A DNA stretch of 64,000 nt from Streptomyces musisoli (GCF_016741855.1 NZ_JAERRH010000004.1:496001-560000), one strand, 5' to 3'; shown: positions 8,588-18,667, numbered from the stretch's first letter. The notes: generated by a model from the letters alone, not told the origin. Program-made: numbers and translations.

Positions 8588-10155
8588 TGTCCGGCATCGG
8601 TCCCCGACGTGACCATCTGCGGGCTCTCCCCCGGTTCGCCCGCCGCGGCGGACGCCGTGCCCGGCAGGAACGCGGCGGCCAGCAGGGCCGAGACGAGGGC
8701 GGCCGCTCCGCACACCAGCAGGACCAGGCTCATGCCGTGCACGTACGAGCCGTCCGCGGAGGCCGCCAGGGGGGCCGAGCCCGCCTGCCGGGCCACGAGG
8801 TGCGCGGCGACGACGGAGTCCCGGGCGGTGTCCGCCAGAGCGGCGGGCAGCCCGGTCACGTCCAGCCGGTCGCGGAAGGCGCCGGACAGCAGGCTGCCGA
8901 GCAGGGCGATACCGATCGCGCCGCCGACCTGGCGCAGCGTCATGAGCAGCCCCGATCCGCTGCCCGCGCGGTCCCTCGGCAGGGTGGCGAGCGCCCCCGT
9001 CATGGCCGGGACCAGCGCGAAGCCGAAGCCGATGCCGGCGACGGAGAGCCACAGCGCGGTGAAGCCGTAGCCCGACCCGGCCGTCGTACGGCTGCCGAGG
9101 AACGCGGCGAACGCCAGCGCCACCAGGCCCGCGCTGATCGTGGCGCGCGCACCGAACCGCTGGACGGCGAGCGGCGCCCCGCGCGTGGCGACCATCAGAC
9201 CGCCGATCATCGGCAGCAGCCGGACGCCGGTGCCGAGGGCGTCGTTGCCGAGCACGGCCTGGAGGTACTGCGGCAGCACGAACAGCAGGCCGGACAGGAC
9301 GAACATCACCAGGGTCGCGGCGACGGTGTTGAGCAGGAAGCCGCGGTGGGCGAGCAGCGTCATGTCGAGCATGGGACGCTCCATCCGGCGCTCGCGCAGC
9401 ACCAGCAGGAAGATCAGGGCCGCGGCCCCGGCGAGCAGGGCGAGCACCAGAGGGTCGCTCCAGCCGCGCTCGGGGGCCTCGATGATCGCGTAGACGAGGG
9501 CACCGAGGCCGGCCGCGGTGCAGACCGTGGAGACGGTGTCGACCCTGGGGGAGGCCGGGTCCTTGGTCTCGGGGAGCAGGAAGACGCAGGCCGCGATGCC
9601 GATCGCCGCCATGGGCACGTTGACCAGGAAGACCGAACCCCACCAGAAGTGGTTGAGCAGCCAGCCGCCGATGATCGGGCCGAGCGGGAGGCCGAGCGCC
9701 GAGACGGTCGTGATGATGCTGACGGCCCTGGTGCGCTCGTCCGGGCCGAACAGCGAGGGCAGCACGGACAGGGCGAGCGGGGTGATCAGTGCGGCGCCGA
9801 CGCCCATGACGGCGCGGGCGGCGATGACCGCGTCCACATCCCCGGCCACGGCACCCACAACCGAGCCCGCGAGGAAGATCCCTAGCCCGGCGATCAGCAT
9901 CAGCCGCCGTCCGAACCGGTCGCCTAACAGGCCCGCCGGGAGCATCAGGGCCGCGAACACGACGATGTACGCGTCCGCCATCCACTGCTGCTGACCGGTG
10001 GTCGCGCCCAGCTGCTCGGTCATCGTCGGCAGGGCCACGTTGAGGATCGTCGTGTCGAAGCCGAGCGCGAGCATGCTCGCGACCAGGGCCCCGAGGGCCC
10101 ACCAGCGGCGGGAGTGGGCGCGCCGCGTCTCATCGTCCGGAGTGATAGTCACCAT
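8584..10155 (-). CDS. MFS multidrug exporter, DHA2 (EmrB/QacA, 14-TMS) family
   Basis: This 523-residue protein begins with a short hydrophilic tail and then the first membrane helix with the DHA2 motif LGFDTTILNVALPTM. Motif A (GDRFGRRLMLIAG) and motif C-like sequence (GLPLGPIIGGWL) follow, with about 14 hydrophobic segments in total. DHA2 transporters expel drugs or self-made antibiotics in exchange for protons. It is the promoter-proximal gene of an operon with tetR. The start codon lies inside a 30-base inverted repeat, so repressor binding would block both transcription and ribosome access. No biosynthetic genes are near, so the substrate may be environmental. Confidence 0.9.
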   Translation of the reverse strand: MVTITPDDETRRAHSRRWWALGALVASMLALGFDTTILNVALPTMTEQLGATTGQQQWMADAYIVVFAALMLPAGLLGDRFGRRLMLIAGLGIFLAGSVVGAVAGDVDAVIAARAVMGVGAALITPLALSVLPSLFGPDERTRAVSIITTVSALGLPLGPIIGGWLLNHFWWGSVFLVNVPMAAIGIAACVFLLPETKDPASPRVDTVSTVCTAAGLGALVYAIIEAPERGWSDPLVLALLAGAAALIFLLVLRERRMERPMLDMTLLAHRGFLLNTVAATLVMFVLSGLLFVLPQYLQAVLGNDALGTGVRLLPMIGGLMVATRGAPLAVQRFGARATISAGLVALAFAAFLGSRTTAGSGYGFTALWLSVAGIGFGFALVPAMTGALATLPRDRAGSGSGLLMTLRQVGGAIGIALLGSLLSGAFRDRLDVTGLPAALADTARDSVVAAHLVARQAGSAPLAASADGSYVHGMSLVLLVCGAAALVSALLAAAFLPGTASAAAGEPGESPQMVTSGTDAGQ

Positions 10156-10173
10156 GAAATGAGAGTAACTATC
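10144..10173. promoter_or_regulatory. Probable TetR operator over the MFS-tetR start
   Basis: Two 9-base arms (GATAGTCAC at 10144-10152 and GTAACTATC at 10165-10173) form an inverted repeat with one mismatch and a 12-base spacer. The MFS start codon (complement of 10153-10155) lies next to the proximal arm. Size, symmetry and position fit a TetR-family operator; binding by the adjacent TetR is inference. Confidence 0.6.
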
Positions 10174-10240
10174 AAAACAGGGTCTGTGTCAACAGAGATG
10201 TGATGTCAGGTCGTTCGGTGAGGTGCCCGACCACGCAAAA

Positions 10241-10270
10241 GCGGCCACGACTCGTACGAGTCGTGGCCGC
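10241..10270 (-). terminator. Perfect 30-base palindrome, terminator of the hemolysin III-like gene
   Basis: Bases 10241-10270 are a perfect palindrome with 15-base arms (GCGGCCACGACTCGT and its complement). It lies 20 bases past the hemolysin III-family stop and about 70 bases upstream of the MFS operator, so it most likely ends the former transcript. There is no long U-tract, as is common in Streptomyces. Confidence 0.7.
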
Positions 10271-10290
10271 GAGGGGGCGGACGTGCGGGG

Positions 10291-11004
10291 CTACGCGTGC
10301 TGGTACGCCACCAGCGAGATGCCGACGTAGTGGACGACGAAGGCGGCGAGGGTGAAGGAGTGGAAGACCTCGTGGAAGCCGAACCAGCGCGGTGACGGGT
10401 TCGGGCGCTTGATGCCGTAGACCACGCCGCCGGCGCTGTAGAGCAGGCCGCCGACGACCACCAGGACCAGGACGGCGATGCCGCCGGTGCGCAGGAAGTC
10501 GGGCAGGAAGAAGACGGCCGCCCAGCCCATCGCGATGTAGCAGGGCGTGTAGAGCCAGCGCGGGGCGCCGACCCAGAAGACGCGGAAGACGATGCCGGCC
10601 GCGGCGGCGGCCCAGATGCCCCACAGCAGCCACTGGCCCTTCCCGCCGGGCAGGAGCAGCAGGGTCAGCGGCGTGTAGGTGCCCGCGATGATCAGGAAGA
10701 TGTTGGCGTGATCCAGTCGGCGCAGGACGCCGTCCATCCGGGGGCTCCAGTTGCCCCGGTGGTACAGCGCGCTGACGCCGAAGAGGAGGCAGGCCGTCAG
10801 GACGTAGATACCGCAGGCGATGCGGCCTCTGGTCGAGTCGGCGAGCGCGGTGAGCACGAGGCCCGCGATGAGTACGGCCGGGAACATGCCAAGGTGCAGC
10901 CAGCCCCGGAGCCTGGGCTTGACCGGATGCGGCAAGGAGAGCGCGACGGGACCGCGGCCGGCGGCCGGCGGGTCCAGGGGCGCGTCGGATGCGGACGCAG
11001 TCAT
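10291..11004 (-). CDS. Hemolysin III / AdipoR-related (PAQR-like) membrane protein
   Basis: The chosen start is ATG 11004 (MTASASD), giving 237 residues; in-frame ATGs at 11013 and 11037 are alternatives and none has a strong ribosome site. Seven hydrophobic segments carry the family landmarks: SALYHR in the second or third helix, LDHANIFLIIAGTYTP, and the C-terminal GFHEVFHSFTLAAFVVHY. The conserved His and Asp residues resemble the metal site of PAQR/AdipoR hydrolases. Bacterial members are named for B. cereus hemolysin III, but hemolysis is not the general role and lipid amidase-like activity is only suspected. It is transcribed divergently from pckG. Confidence 0.85.
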   Translation of the reverse strand: MTASASDAPLDPPAAGRGPVALSLPHPVKPRLRGWLHLGMFPAVLIAGLVLTALADSTRGRIACGIYVLTACLLFGVSALYHRGNWSPRMDGVLRRLDHANIFLIIAGTYTPLTLLLLPGGKGQWLLWGIWAAAAAGIVFRVFWVGAPRWLYTPCYIAMGWAAVFFLPDFLRTGGIAVLVLVVVGGLLYSAGGVVYGIKRPNPSPRWFGFHEVFHSFTLAAFVVHYVGISLVAYQHA

Positions 11005-11037
11005 GCGCCGCATCGTACCTACGGAACCGTAAGTCAC

Positions 11038-11371
11038 GGATCAGTCCCGCTGCGAAGCGCCCCCCGAGTGGCCATCGTCTCACGCCTCATCCGCGGTCCG
11101 ACCGCAAAAAGTCCTTCAGGCGAACTCAACGTGCACGTAAAGGGACATAGGAGTACCCAGGAAAGATGCGAAAACCGTGGCCTTCCTCACGTCGCTCACC
11201 TGTGAAGCCCTCTGGACATATGGGCACACACGACGGATGATCAAATGAGTGCGGTCGACACCGGATGAGCGCCCACAGTCGAAATGACTGCGAAGCATCC
11301 GGGTCGCAGCCCCCACGGGGCCCCAAGGAAAAACCCTCACCAGGGCAAAAATCCCTCACTTAGGAGCAATC
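11038..11371. promoter_or_regulatory. Divergent intergenic region between hemolysin III-like gene and pckG
   Basis: No gene is seen in these 334 bases. A near direct repeat (AAAAACCCTCAC and AAAAATCCCTCAC, about 11331-11360) lies just before the PEPCK ribosome site AGGAG (11363-11367). Position and repeat suggest a leader or regulator site, but no known operator is recognised. Confidence 0.3.
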
Positions 11372-13195
11372 GTGGCGCGCGACAACGCGGCTCCCACCGA
11401 CGTCCCCACCAACCACCAGGAACTGATCTCGTGGGTCAACGAGATCGTTGAACTGACGCAGCCGGACAGCGTGGTCTGGTGTGACGGCTCCGAGGCCGAG
11501 TACGAGCGGCTGTGCGGGGAACTGGTCGCCAAGGGAACGTTCAAGAAGCTCGACCCGATCAAGCGGCCGCACTCCTACTACGCCGCCTCCGACCCGACCG
11601 ACGTCGCGCGCGTCGAGGACCGCACCTTCATCTGCTCGGAGAAGGAGGAGGACGCCGGCCCGACCAACCACTGGAAGGCCCCCGCCGAGATGCGGGAGAT
11701 CTTCGCCGGTGAGAAGGGCCTGTTCCGGGGCTCGATGCGGGGCCGCACGATGTACGTCGTCCCGTTCTGCATGGGCCCGCTCGGCTCCCCGCTGTCCGCG
11801 CTCGGCGTGGAGATCACCGACTCCGCCTACGTCGCCGTCTCCATGCGCACGATGACGCGCATGGGCCAGGCCGTGCTGGACGAGCTGGGCGACGACGGCT
11901 TCTTCGTCAAGGCCGTGCACACGCTCGGCGCCCCGCTGGAGGAGAGCCAGGAGGACGTTCCCTGGCCCTGCAACTCCACCAAGTACATCTCGCACTTCCC
12001 CGAGGACCGCGAGATCTGGTCCTACGGCTCCGGCTACGGCGGCAACGCCCTGCTCGGCAAGAAGTGCTACGCCCTGCGCATCGCCTCCGTCATGGCCCGT
12101 GACGAGGGCTGGCTGGCCGAGCACATGCTCGTCCTCAAGCTGACCCCGCCGCAGGGCGAGGCCAAGTACGTCGCCGCCGCCTTCCCGTCCGCCTGCGGCA
12201 AGACCAACCTCGCCATGCTGGAGCCCACGATCTCCGGCTGGACCGTGGAGACCATCGGCGACGACATCGCCTGGATGCGGTTCGGCGAGGACGGCCGGCT
12301 GTACGCGATCAACCCCGAGGCCGGCTTCTTCGGTGTCGCGCCCGGCACCGGCGAGCACACCAACGCCAACGCGATGAAGACCCTCTGGGGCAACGCGGTC
12401 TTCACCAACGTCGCGCTCACCGACGACGGCGACGTCTGGTGGGAGGGCATGACGGAGGAGTCCCCGGCCCACCTGACCGACTGGAAGGGCAACGACTGGA
12501 CGCCGGCCTCCGAGGCGCCGGCCGCCCACCCCAACGCCCGCTTCACGGTGCCGGCCTCGCAGTGCCCGATCATCGCGCCCGAGTGGGAGGACCCCAAGGG
12601 TGTGCCGATCTCGGCGATCCTCTTCGGCGGCCGCCGCGCCAGCGCGGTGCCGCTGGTGACGGAGTCCTTCGACTGGAACCACGGCGTCTTCCTCGGCGCC
12701 AACGTGGCCTCCGAGAAGACCGCCGCGGCCGAGGGCAAGGTCGGCGAGCTGCGCCGCGACCCGTTCGCGATGCTGCCGTTCTGCGGTTACAACATGGGCG
12801 ACTACATGGCCCACTGGGTCGACGTCGCCAAGGACAAGGACCAGTCCAAGCTGCCGAAGATCTACTACGTCAACTGGTTCCGCAAGAACGACCAGGGCAA
12901 GTTCGTCTGGCCCGGCTTCGGCGAGAACTCCCGTGTCCTGAAGTGGATCGTGGAGCGCCTGGACGGCAAGGCCGAGGGTGTCGAGACCCCGATCGGCGTC
13001 CTGCCGACCAAGGAGGCCCTCGACACGAACGGTCTCGAACTGGCCGACTCGGACCTGGAGTTCCTGCTCACGGTGGACAAGGAGGTCTGGCGCGAGGAGG
13101 CCGCCCTGGTCCCCGAGCACCTCAACACCTTCGGCGACCACACCCCGAAGGAGCTGTGGGACCAGTACCGCGCCCTGGTGGAGCGCCTGGGCTGA
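11372..13195 (+). CDS. pckG: Phosphoenolpyruvate carboxykinase (GTP)
   Basis: This 607-residue protein has the normal length for GTP-dependent PEPCK, which converts oxaloacetate and GTP to PEP, GDP and CO2 in gluconeogenesis and anaplerotic balance. The kinase-1a P-loop [10 protein letters not shown] contains the reactive Cys275 and Lys277 typical of the GTP class. Other signatures are [10 protein letters not shown], the FGGRR motif and the EGHHT-like ATEKT region replaced here by ANVASEKT. The GTG start at 11372 follows AGGAG with good spacing. It is a single-gene unit: divergent from its upstream neighbour and followed by two long hairpins. In Streptomyces this enzyme handles growth on amino and organic acids. 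Confidence 0.97.
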   Translation: MARDNAAPTDVPTNHQELISWVNEIVELTQPDSVVWCDGSEAEYERLCGELVAKGTFKKLDPIKRPHSYYAASDPTDVARVEDRTFICSEKEEDAGPTNHWKAPAEMREIFAGEKGLFRGSMRGRTMYVVPFCMGPLGSPLSALGVEITDSAYVAVSMRTMTRMGQAVLDELGDDGFFVKAVHTLGAPLEESQEDVPWPCNSTKYISHFPEDREIWSYGSGYGGNALLGKKCYALRIASVMARDEGWLAEHMLVLKLTPPQGEAKYVAAAFPSACGKTNLAMLEPTISGWTVETIGDDIAWMRFGEDGRLYAINPEAGFFGVAPGTGEHTNANAMKTLWGNAVFTNVALTDDGDVWWEGMTEESPAHLTDWKGNDWTPASEAPAAHPNARFTVPASQCPIIAPEWEDPKGVPISAILFGGRRASAVPLVTESFDWNHGVFLGANVASEKTAAAEGKVGELRRDPFAMLPFCGYNMGDYMAHWVDVAKDKDQSKLPKIYYVNWFRKNDQGKFVWPGFGENSRVLKWIVERLDGKAEGVETPIGVLPTKEALDTNGLELADSDLEFLLTVDKEVWREEAALVPEHLNTFGDHTPKELWDQYRALVERLG

Positions 13196-13210
13196 GCCCG
13201 CTCACAGACT

Positions 13211-13322
13211 CCGCGGCCGGTTTGGATGTGCCCTGACCAGCGATCGTCACGACCGGCCGCGGTGACAGCACCATGAAAGGGTCCGGGGCCCGCACCGTAC
13301 GAAGACGTACGGGCGGACCCCG
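13211..13322 (+). terminator. Two tandem hairpins after pckG
   Basis: The first hairpin has 11-base arms (CCGCGGCCGGT at 13211-13221, ACCGGCCGCGG at 13252-13262). The second centres on CCGTACG-AAGA-CGTACGG (about 13294-13311) and extends outward through CCGGGG/CCCCGG to about 13283-13322. Neither has a U-tract. They probably end pckG transcription. Confidence 0.55.
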
Positions 13323-13530
13323 GGCCCTCGCCCATGAGCACGGGTCCCCGGAACGCGGGCCCGCGGGCGGCGTGACGGCCGGGGCGGGCGGCGGTGGACG
13401 GCATCCGTCATGCCACCCGGTGCGAGGGCGTGTGTCTGAACGCGTGGAAAACGTCCGGAATTGTACCGTAACGGCATGAACCGGACGCCGTGTTGCGTCA
13501 CCCGCTCCAAGAATGGGCTGGGATCCACGA

Positions 13531-14589
13531 ATGACTGATGTCCGTCACGACGCGGAAAACCTGATCGAGACGCCGGTCGAGCTGTCGGTCGTGATTCCGA
13601 TGTTCAACGAGGAAGACGCGCTGCCGGCGCTGGTGGGGCGACTGCGGCCGGTGCTGGACGGGACCGGGGAGACGTACGAGGTCGTCGCGGTGGACGACGG
13701 TTCCACGGATCGGACGGCCGGACAGCTGGAGGACCTGGGCGTCATCTGGCCGCAGCTGCGGGTGGTGCGTCTGGCCCGCAACAGCGGACACCAGGCCGCC
13801 CTGACCGCCGGCCTGCACCACGCCCGCGGCCGCTACGCCGCGAGCCTCGACGCCGACCTCCAGGACCCCCCGGAGAAGATCCCGGAGATGCTCGCCCTGG
13901 CGCGGTCGCGGCGACTGGACATCGTCTACGGCGTACGCGTCAACCGCGCCACCGACACCGGTTTCAAGCGCCGCACCGCCGGCGCCTACTACTGGCTCAT
14001 GCGGCGGCTCGTCGGCAACCACGTCCCCGCCCAGGCCGGCGACTTCCGGCTGCTGTCGCGCACCGTGCTCGACGCGCTGAAGGCCCTGCCCGACCAGCCG
14101 CAGGTGTACCGGCTCCTCGTGCCCTGGTTCGGCTTCCCCAGCGGAGAGGTCGCCTACCACCGCGACGCGCGCGTCGCCGGGCACACCAAGTACCCGCTGC
14201 GCAAGATGATCACGCTGGCGGTCGACAGCGTCATCAGCTTCTCCGTCGCCCCGCTGAGGCTGGCCACCTGGCTCGGCGTGCTCGCCTTCTTCGTCTGCCT
14301 CGCCGTGATCGCGTACACGCTGGCCGTGTACGCGGCGGGCGCCACGACCCCCGGCTGGACCTCCCTGATCGTGGCCGTCCTCTTCGTCGGCGCCGTCCAG
14401 CTCATCTGCCTGGGAGTGCTCGGCGAGTACCTCGGCCGCGTCTACACCGCGGTCCAGCAGCGCCCCACCTACTACGTCGCCGAGGACACCGGCACGGCGG
14501 CCGTTCCCGTGGCCGGTATCGCGTGGCCCGGTCCGCGGAGCGGCCGGAGCAGTGCCCTGGATTCCCTCGGCGAACCGGCCGGCCCCTGA
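13531..14589 (+). CDS. GT2 polyprenyl-phosphate glycosyltransferase (DPM1/ArnC/GtrB family) with two C-terminal membrane helices
   Basis: About 352 residues from ATG 13531; ATG 13513 (six residues longer) is an alternative without a clear ribosome site. The catalytic domain has VVIPMFNEEDALPAL, VAVDDGSTDRTAGQL, SLDADLQDPPEKIPEM, and GDFRLLSRTV, the layout of ArnC/GtrB/CsbB enzymes that make undecaprenyl-phosphate sugars. Two membrane helices (LGVLAFFVCLAVIAY and SLIVAVLFVGAVQLICLG) precede GEYLGRVYTAVQQRPTYYV, a standard family ending. It is convergent with a GT-C enzyme that uses polyprenyl-linked sugars, and it borders the rhamnose locus. The sugar is unknown. Confidence 0.9.
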   Translation: MTDVRHDAENLIETPVELSVVIPMFNEEDALPALVGRLRPVLDGTGETYEVVAVDDGSTDRTAGQLEDLGVIWPQLRVVRLARNSGHQAALTAGLHHARGRYAASLDADLQDPPEKIPEMLALARSRRLDIVYGVRVNRATDTGFKRRTAGAYYWLMRRLVGNHVPAQAGDFRLLSRTVLDALKALPDQPQVYRLLVPWFGFPSGEVAYHRDARVAGHTKYPLRKMITLAVDSVISFSVAPLRLATWLGVLAFFVCLAVIAYTLAVYAAGATTPGWTSLIVAVLFVGAVQLICLGVLGEYLGRVYTAVQQRPTYYVAEDTGTAAVPVAGIAWPGPRSGRSSALDSLGEPAGP

Positions 14590-14596
14590 GCCGCCG

Positions 14597-16015
14597 CTAC
14601 GCGCGAGCCGGCTCGGCCGTGTTCCGGCCGGTGTCCTCGCCGGGGCTCGTGCCGGTGTCCTCGCCCGCGCCTGTGCCGGTGTCGTTGCCGGGCGCGGCCG
14701 GGTCCGTGCCGGTGTCCTTGCCGGGCGCGGCCGGGCCCGGTACGTCCGTCGTCCCGAAGGGCCCGTGGCGGAACTCGCGGACCGTCGTCCGCAGCACGGC
14801 GATCAGCGCCAGCAGCATCAGCGCTCCGTGCGCGGGCATCGACAGGTAGGGGGACAGCTCCGCGGAATTGCACTTCAGGTAGCTGCCGAACGAGGCGAGC
14901 TGCACCAGCACCGGGGCGTACCAGAGCTGCCGGGGCAGCCGGAAGGCGGTCACCACCGTGAGCACCTCGGCCGCATAGAAGTAGCGCTCGTGCATCGAGG
15001 GCAGCAGGAACGGCACCACGATCGAGGTGCAGGCGGCCAGCAGCAGGATCCGGGTGTCCGTCAGCCCCCCGGCCGCCGGCCCCGAGTCCCGCCCGCTCGG
15101 TCCGCAGCGCAGCGCGGCTTGCCCGGAGTCCCGCGTGCCGGCCCGGCCGCGCCGCAGGGACCACACCGCGAGCCCGGCCAGGAGCGACACGAGGGCGCCC
15201 GCGACCAGGACGCCCGCGGTGCGCACGGCCCCGGTGTCACCGGGCACCGACACGAACTGGTAGACGCTCGGTGCGTAGAGGGTGAGGGACTGGTACTCGC
15301 CGGTCTGCCGGGCGTACACCGTCAGCAGCCACCCCGGGTCGGCGCCGAGGGCGAGGGCCGGGACGTCGAGGGCGAGGTAGGCCGCCGGAACGGCGAGCAG
15401 GCACCGCCACGGCACCCGTCCCACCAGCACGAGGACGAGCAGGAAGGGGAAGAGGAACACGGCCTGGATCTTGAAGGCCAGTGCGATCCCGAAGAACGCG
15501 CACGCCCACCACGGCCGGTGGCGCAGCAGGTGGTGGATCCCGCCGGTCAGGAACGCCACGTAGATGGCGTCGCACTGGGCCAGCCAGGCGCCGTTGGTGA
15601 CGACCGTGGGCAGGAAGAGCACCACCGCGGCCGAACCCAGGGCCGCCCAGGAGGGCGAGGGCCTGAACAGGGAGACGATCCGGAAGGTGTAGTACGCGAG
15701 GACCGGTTCGAACAGGACCGACATCCACTTGATGCCCGCCAGTGCCGGCAGCGGCAGGTGGGTCAGCGCGGCCAGGAGGTAGAGGTAGGGGACGTTGTAG
15801 TCCGAGAAGCCGGTGTCGGCGAGAGCGTGGAAGCCGCCGTGGCTCGCGATGTGCCGGTACCAGGGCTCCAGGAAGTTGTCGTAGTCGTACGCGTCGCTGG
15901 GCAGCAGGAACGTACGGACCAGGAGGGCCATGACCACCGTGGTGTAGGCGGCCAGTGCCGGCACCGCCAGCTCCAACGCGCGCCGGGGCGGGTCCGTGGC
16001 GGTTGTGTCGGGCAT
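14597..16015 (-). CDS. GT-C superfamily integral membrane glycosyltransferase
   Basis: The start at ATG 16015 is chosen over longer frames because ACGGAG lies about eight bases upstream; the product has 472 residues. Roughly ten membrane helices are visible. The first external loop contains an acidic, aromatic motif ([17 protein letters not shown]) followed by [13 protein letters not shown], the arrangement of GT-C enzymes using polyprenyl-phosphate sugars. [13 protein letters not shown] near the end is also common in bacterial GT-C mannosyltransferases. The last 45 residues are an Asp/Gly/Thr/Pro-rich low-complexity tail with repeats of the type DTGT. It is divergent from rmlA across 113 bases, so shared control with the rhamnose genes is likely. 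Confidence 0.8.
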   Translation of the reverse strand: MPDTTATDPPRRALELAVPALAAYTTVVMALLVRTFLLPSDAYDYDNFLEPWYRHIASHGGFHALADTGFSDYNVPYLYLLAALTHLPLPALAGIKWMSVLFEPVLAYYTFRIVSLFRPSPSWAALGSAAVVLFLPTVVTNGAWLAQCDAIYVAFLTGGIHHLLRHRPWWACAFFGIALAFKIQAVFLFPFLLVLVLVGRVPWRCLLAVPAAYLALDVPALALGADPGWLLTVYARQTGEYQSLTLYAPSVYQFVSVPGDTGAVRTAGVLVAGALVSLLAGLAVWSLRRGRAGTRDSGQAALRCGPSGRDSGPAAGGLTDTRILLLAACTSIVVPFLLPSMHERYFYAAEVLTVVTAFRLPRQLWYAPVLVQLASFGSYLKCNSAELSPYLSMPAHGALMLLALIAVLRTTVREFRHGPFGTTDVPGPAAPGKDTGTDPAAPGNDTGTGAGEDTGTSPGEDTGRNTAEPARA

Positions 16016-16128
16016 GCGGACTCCGTTCAGATAGCACTCGAACGCGACCAGTATGTCCAAAACGCCCGACTTGTATGGTAGGCGCGCAAAAAGGGGGCAT
16101 TCAGGGGCAATTAACCTATGGTGCTGCC
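16016..16128. promoter_or_regulatory. Divergent promoter region between GT-C gene and rmlA
   Basis: These 113 bases are A/T-richer than the genes and must hold both promoters. At 16035-16045 the string CACTCGAACGC matches, with one change, the start of the conserved element found upstream of both TPR genes (21563-21584 and 24853-24874). The right half of that element is not conserved here, so co-regulation is only a suggestion. rmlA has no clear ribosome site, with only GGTG close to its ATG. Confidence 0.35.
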
Positions 16129-17043
16129 ATGCGTGGAATTCTCCTGGCCGGGGGTACCGGCTCGCGACTGTGGCCACTGACCCGCTCGGTGTCGAAGCAA
16201 CTGCTGCCCGTCTTCGACAAGCCGATGGTGTATTACCCGCTTTCCACACTGGTGATGGCCGGCATCAATGAAATTCTGATCATCACCACCCCTGAAGACC
16301 AGTACCTGTTCCGGCGCTTGCTCGGCGACGGTGGTCAACTGGGTCTTCGTCTGCAGTACATGACGCAGGAAACCCCGAAAGGGATCGCCGAGGCGTTCCT
16401 CCTCGGCGCCGACTTCATCGACGGCAGGCCGGTCGCCCTGATCCTCGGCGACAACATCTTCCACGGCAGCGGCCTCGGTACCCGGCTGGCCCGGCACGAG
16501 CCCGTGGGCGGCAGGGTGTTCGCCTACCAGGTCGCCAACCCGTCGGCCTACGGGGTGGTGGAGTTCGACGCGTCGGGCCGCGCCCTGTCCATCGAGGAGA
16601 AGCCGGTCCGGCCCCGCTCCCGGTACGCCGTGCCCGGGCTCTACTTCTACGACCACCGCGTCGTGGACATCGCCCGCTGTCTGCGGCCGAGCGGCCGGGG
16701 CGAGTTGGAGATCACCGACCTCAACCGCGCCTACCTGGAGGCCGGGGCGCTGCATGTCACGCGGCTCGACCGGGGCACCGCGTGGCTGGACACCGGCACC
16801 TTCGGCTCCATGATGCAGGCCTCGGAGTTCGTCCGGGTGATCGAGGAACGCCAGGGTCTGAAGGTCGGCTGCATCGAAGAGGCGGTGTGGCGGGCGGGTC
16901 TGATCGACGACGACCGGCTCAGGGACCTGGCCCGGCCGCTGCTCAAGAGCGGGTACGGCGACTACCTGCTGGGGCTGCTGGACCCGCCGCACCTCGTCAC
17001 CCCCCACCGGAACGCGGACGTCCCGAAGGCGCGACGGCGGTGA
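16129..17043 (+). CDS. rmlA: Glucose-1-phosphate thymidylyltransferase
   Basis: This 304-residue enzyme catalyses the first step of dTDP-L-rhamnose synthesis: dTTP plus glucose-1-phosphate to dTDP-glucose. It begins with the nucleotidyltransferase signature [18 protein letters not shown] and continues with [26 protein letters not shown] (metal-binding Asp), EEKP, and the sugar-binding region [10 protein letters not shown]. Length and order fit RmlA. It is the first gene of an rmlA-rmlC-(collagen-like)-rmlB-rmlD array, 37 bases ahead of rmlC. The last 15 or so residues are basic and variable. Confidence 0.95.
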   Translation: MRGILLAGGTGSRLWPLTRSVSKQLLPVFDKPMVYYPLSTLVMAGINEILIITTPEDQYLFRRLLGDGGQLGLRLQYMTQETPKGIAEAFLLGADFIDGRPVALILGDNIFHGSGLGTRLARHEPVGGRVFAYQVANPSAYGVVEFDASGRALSIEEKPVRPRSRYAVPGLYFYDHRVVDIARCLRPSGRGELEITDLNRAYLEAGALHVTRLDRGTAWLDTGTFGSMMQASEFVRVIEERQGLKVGCIEEAVWRAGLIDDDRLRDLARPLLKSGYGDYLLGLLDPPHLVTPHRNADVPKARRR

Positions 17044-17080
17044 CGGGCGCGAGGCCGGCCGCGCGAAAGGAGGTGACCGG

Positions 17081-17671
17081 ATGAGACCGCTGGGCATCGA
17101 AGGGGCATGGGTGGACACACCCAGGGTGTTCCCGGACGACAGGGGCCGTTTCCACGAGTGGTTCAGAGGCGGGGTCTTCCGCGAATCGGTCGGGCAGGGT
17201 TTCTCGCTCGCCCAGGCCAACTGCTCCCGCTCCGCCCGCGGCACGCTCCGCGGAATCCACTACGCGGCGGTGCCGCCGGGCCAGGCCAAGTACGTCACCT
17301 GCGTGCGCGGCGCCGTCCTCGACGTGGTGGTCGACGTCCGCGTCGGATCACCGGGGTTCGGGAGGTGGGAGGCGGTCCGGCTCGACGACACCACCCACGG
17401 CTGCGTCTATCTCTCGGAGGGGTTGGGCCACGCCTTCATGGCGCTGGAGGACGACTCCACCGTCGTCTACCTGTGCTCCGAGGGATACGCGCCCGAGCGC
17501 GAGTACGGGATCGACCCCCTGGACCCGGCGCTGGCCGTCGACTGGCCCGAGGGTCTCGCCCCACGCCTTTCCGCCAAGGACGCCGCGGCGCCCACGCTGG
17601 AAGAGGCCGGGCGAATGGGCCTGCTGCCTTCCTACGAGGAGTGCGTCGCATATCGCAAAAGCCTCGCATGA
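17081..17671 (+). CDS. rmlC: dTDP-4-dehydrorhamnose 3,5-epimerase
   Basis: This 196-residue cupin enzyme epimerises C3 and C5 of dTDP-4-keto-6-deoxyglucose. Typical elements are GVFPDDRGRFHEWF-like entry (FPDDRGRFHEW), the catalytic His60 in GTLRGIHYA, KYVTCVRGAVLDVVVDVR, and GLGHAFMALEDDSTVVYLCSEGY. An excellent AAAGGAGGTG ribosome site lies at 17066-17075, so ATG 17081 is secure. About 210 bases separate it from the collagen-like gene, enough for an independent promoter there. Confidence 0.95.
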   Translation: MRPLGIEGAWVDTPRVFPDDRGRFHEWFRGGVFRESVGQGFSLAQANCSRSARGTLRGIHYAAVPPGQAKYVTCVRGAVLDVVVDVRVGSPGFGRWEAVRLDDTTHGCVYLSEGLGHAFMALEDDSTVVYLCSEGYAPEREYGIDPLDPALAVDWPEGLAPRLSAKDAAAPTLEEAGRMGLLPSYEECVAYRKSLA

Positions 17672-17882
17672 AAGCCGACACCCCGGTGGTTGGGTATTTC
17701 GGGGGACGAATTTGGGCCGCACGAGTGATCATTACTGAATGGCGCGAGCCGGATTCTATTCGGTCACGGGCGGAGCGTGCAAATTGATGTGGTACGCGGC
17801 CGACGCCGTGAGACGCGCCTAGAAAGCGCACGGAGTGCGCGCGCTTGCAGTCGGCTCCCGCTCACTCCCAAGGAAGGTTCCC
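17672..17882 (+). promoter_or_regulatory. Upstream region of the collagen-like gene
   Basis: This 211-base gap is relatively A/T-rich at 17690-17790, unlike flanking coding DNA, suggesting that the collagen-like gene has its own promoter. The string GCACGAGTG near 17718-17726 resembles one half of the element shared by the TPR promoters. I cannot define -10/-35 boxes. The ribosome site AAGGAAGG (17870-17877) precedes TTG 17883. Confidence 0.35.
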
Positions 17883-18614
17883 TTGAGCCGTAGAACGATC
17901 CGAAATTCGCGCCTGAAGTCCGCCATGATGGTGGGCACCGGTGCGCTTGCCGTTGCGCTCAATGTCGTTCCGGGCACGGTGGCCGCCGCCGACGCGATCG
18001 ACCGGCACACCGCCGAGCGCAGTGCGGAGATGGCCCTTCCGGGCGACGACCTGAGCTCGGCCATCTCCGACGCGATCGCGCGGGCCGCCTACGAGAACAT
18101 GGCCCCGAAGTACGGTGCGTACGGCCCCGGCTACGACGACAACGACCACTACGGCCCTCAGGGCCCCCAGGGGCACGAGGGCAAGCCGGGCAAGCCGGGC
18201 AAGCCCGGTGTGCAGGGCCCGCAGGGTCCGCAGGGTCCGCAGGGTGCTCAGGGCGCCACCGGTGCCCAGGGCGCGACGGGTGCCGGCGGCACGGGCGCGC
18301 AGGGTCCGCAGGGTCCGCAGGGCGCCACGGGTGCTCAGGGCGCCACGGGTGCCCAGGGTGCCACCGGTGCAACGGGCACCTTCGCGCGCATCTATGTGAA
18401 CCAGGCCACCGGTACGCGTGTCGCGACCGTCACCTGTGACCCCGGTGACATCGCCACCGGCGGCGGCGGCGAGATCACGAACGGCAACCTTCAGTCGAGC
18501 TTCCCGATCAACGGTTCGACCACCACGCCGCCCAATGGGTGGCAGGCCGTCAACACCGCCAACAACCCGAACAACATCATCGCTTACGTGGTCTGTGTCG
18601 ACGTGACCCCGTAA
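17883..18614 (+). CDS. Secreted collagen-like protein with Gly-X-Y repeats
   Basis: TTG 17883 follows AAGGAAGG by five bases and gives 243 residues; an upstream GTG (17835) would only add 16 residues. A signal peptide covers about residues 1-36 (ending VAAADA). About 45 residues of polar linker follow ([18 protein letters not shown]). Residues about 95-165 are uninterrupted Gly-X-Y triplets, mostly GPQ, GAQ, GAT and GKP. The last 75 residues form a non-repetitive C-terminal domain with two Cys (VTCDPGD and YVVCVDV), possibly a trimerisation head. The gene lies between rmlC and rmlB. Collagen-like proteins with Thr-rich triplets can be O-glycosylated, as rhamnosylated BclA is on Bacillus spores; that role here is inference. 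A terminator hairpin follows. Confidence 0.88.
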   Translation: MSRRTIRNSRLKSAMMVGTGALAVALNVVPGTVAAADAIDRHTAERSAEMALPGDDLSSAISDAIARAAYENMAPKYGAYGPGYDDNDHYGPQGPQGHEGKPGKPGKPGVQGPQGPQGPQGAQGATGAQGATGAGGTGAQGPQGPQGATGAQGATGAQGATGATGTFARIYVNQATGTRVATVTCDPGDIATGGGGEITNGNLQSSFPINGSTTTPPNGWQAVNTANNPNNIIAYVVCVDVTP

Positions 18615-18667
18615 TCCGGTGACCGGCGGTTCCCTGACGGACCCGCCTCCTCCGGGAAACAGGGACA

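Noticed and set aside
10241..10270. The 30-base perfect palindrome as an operator
   Set aside because: Its position just after a stop codon and its long G+C-rich arms fit a terminator better; the operator-like repeat is at 10144-10173.
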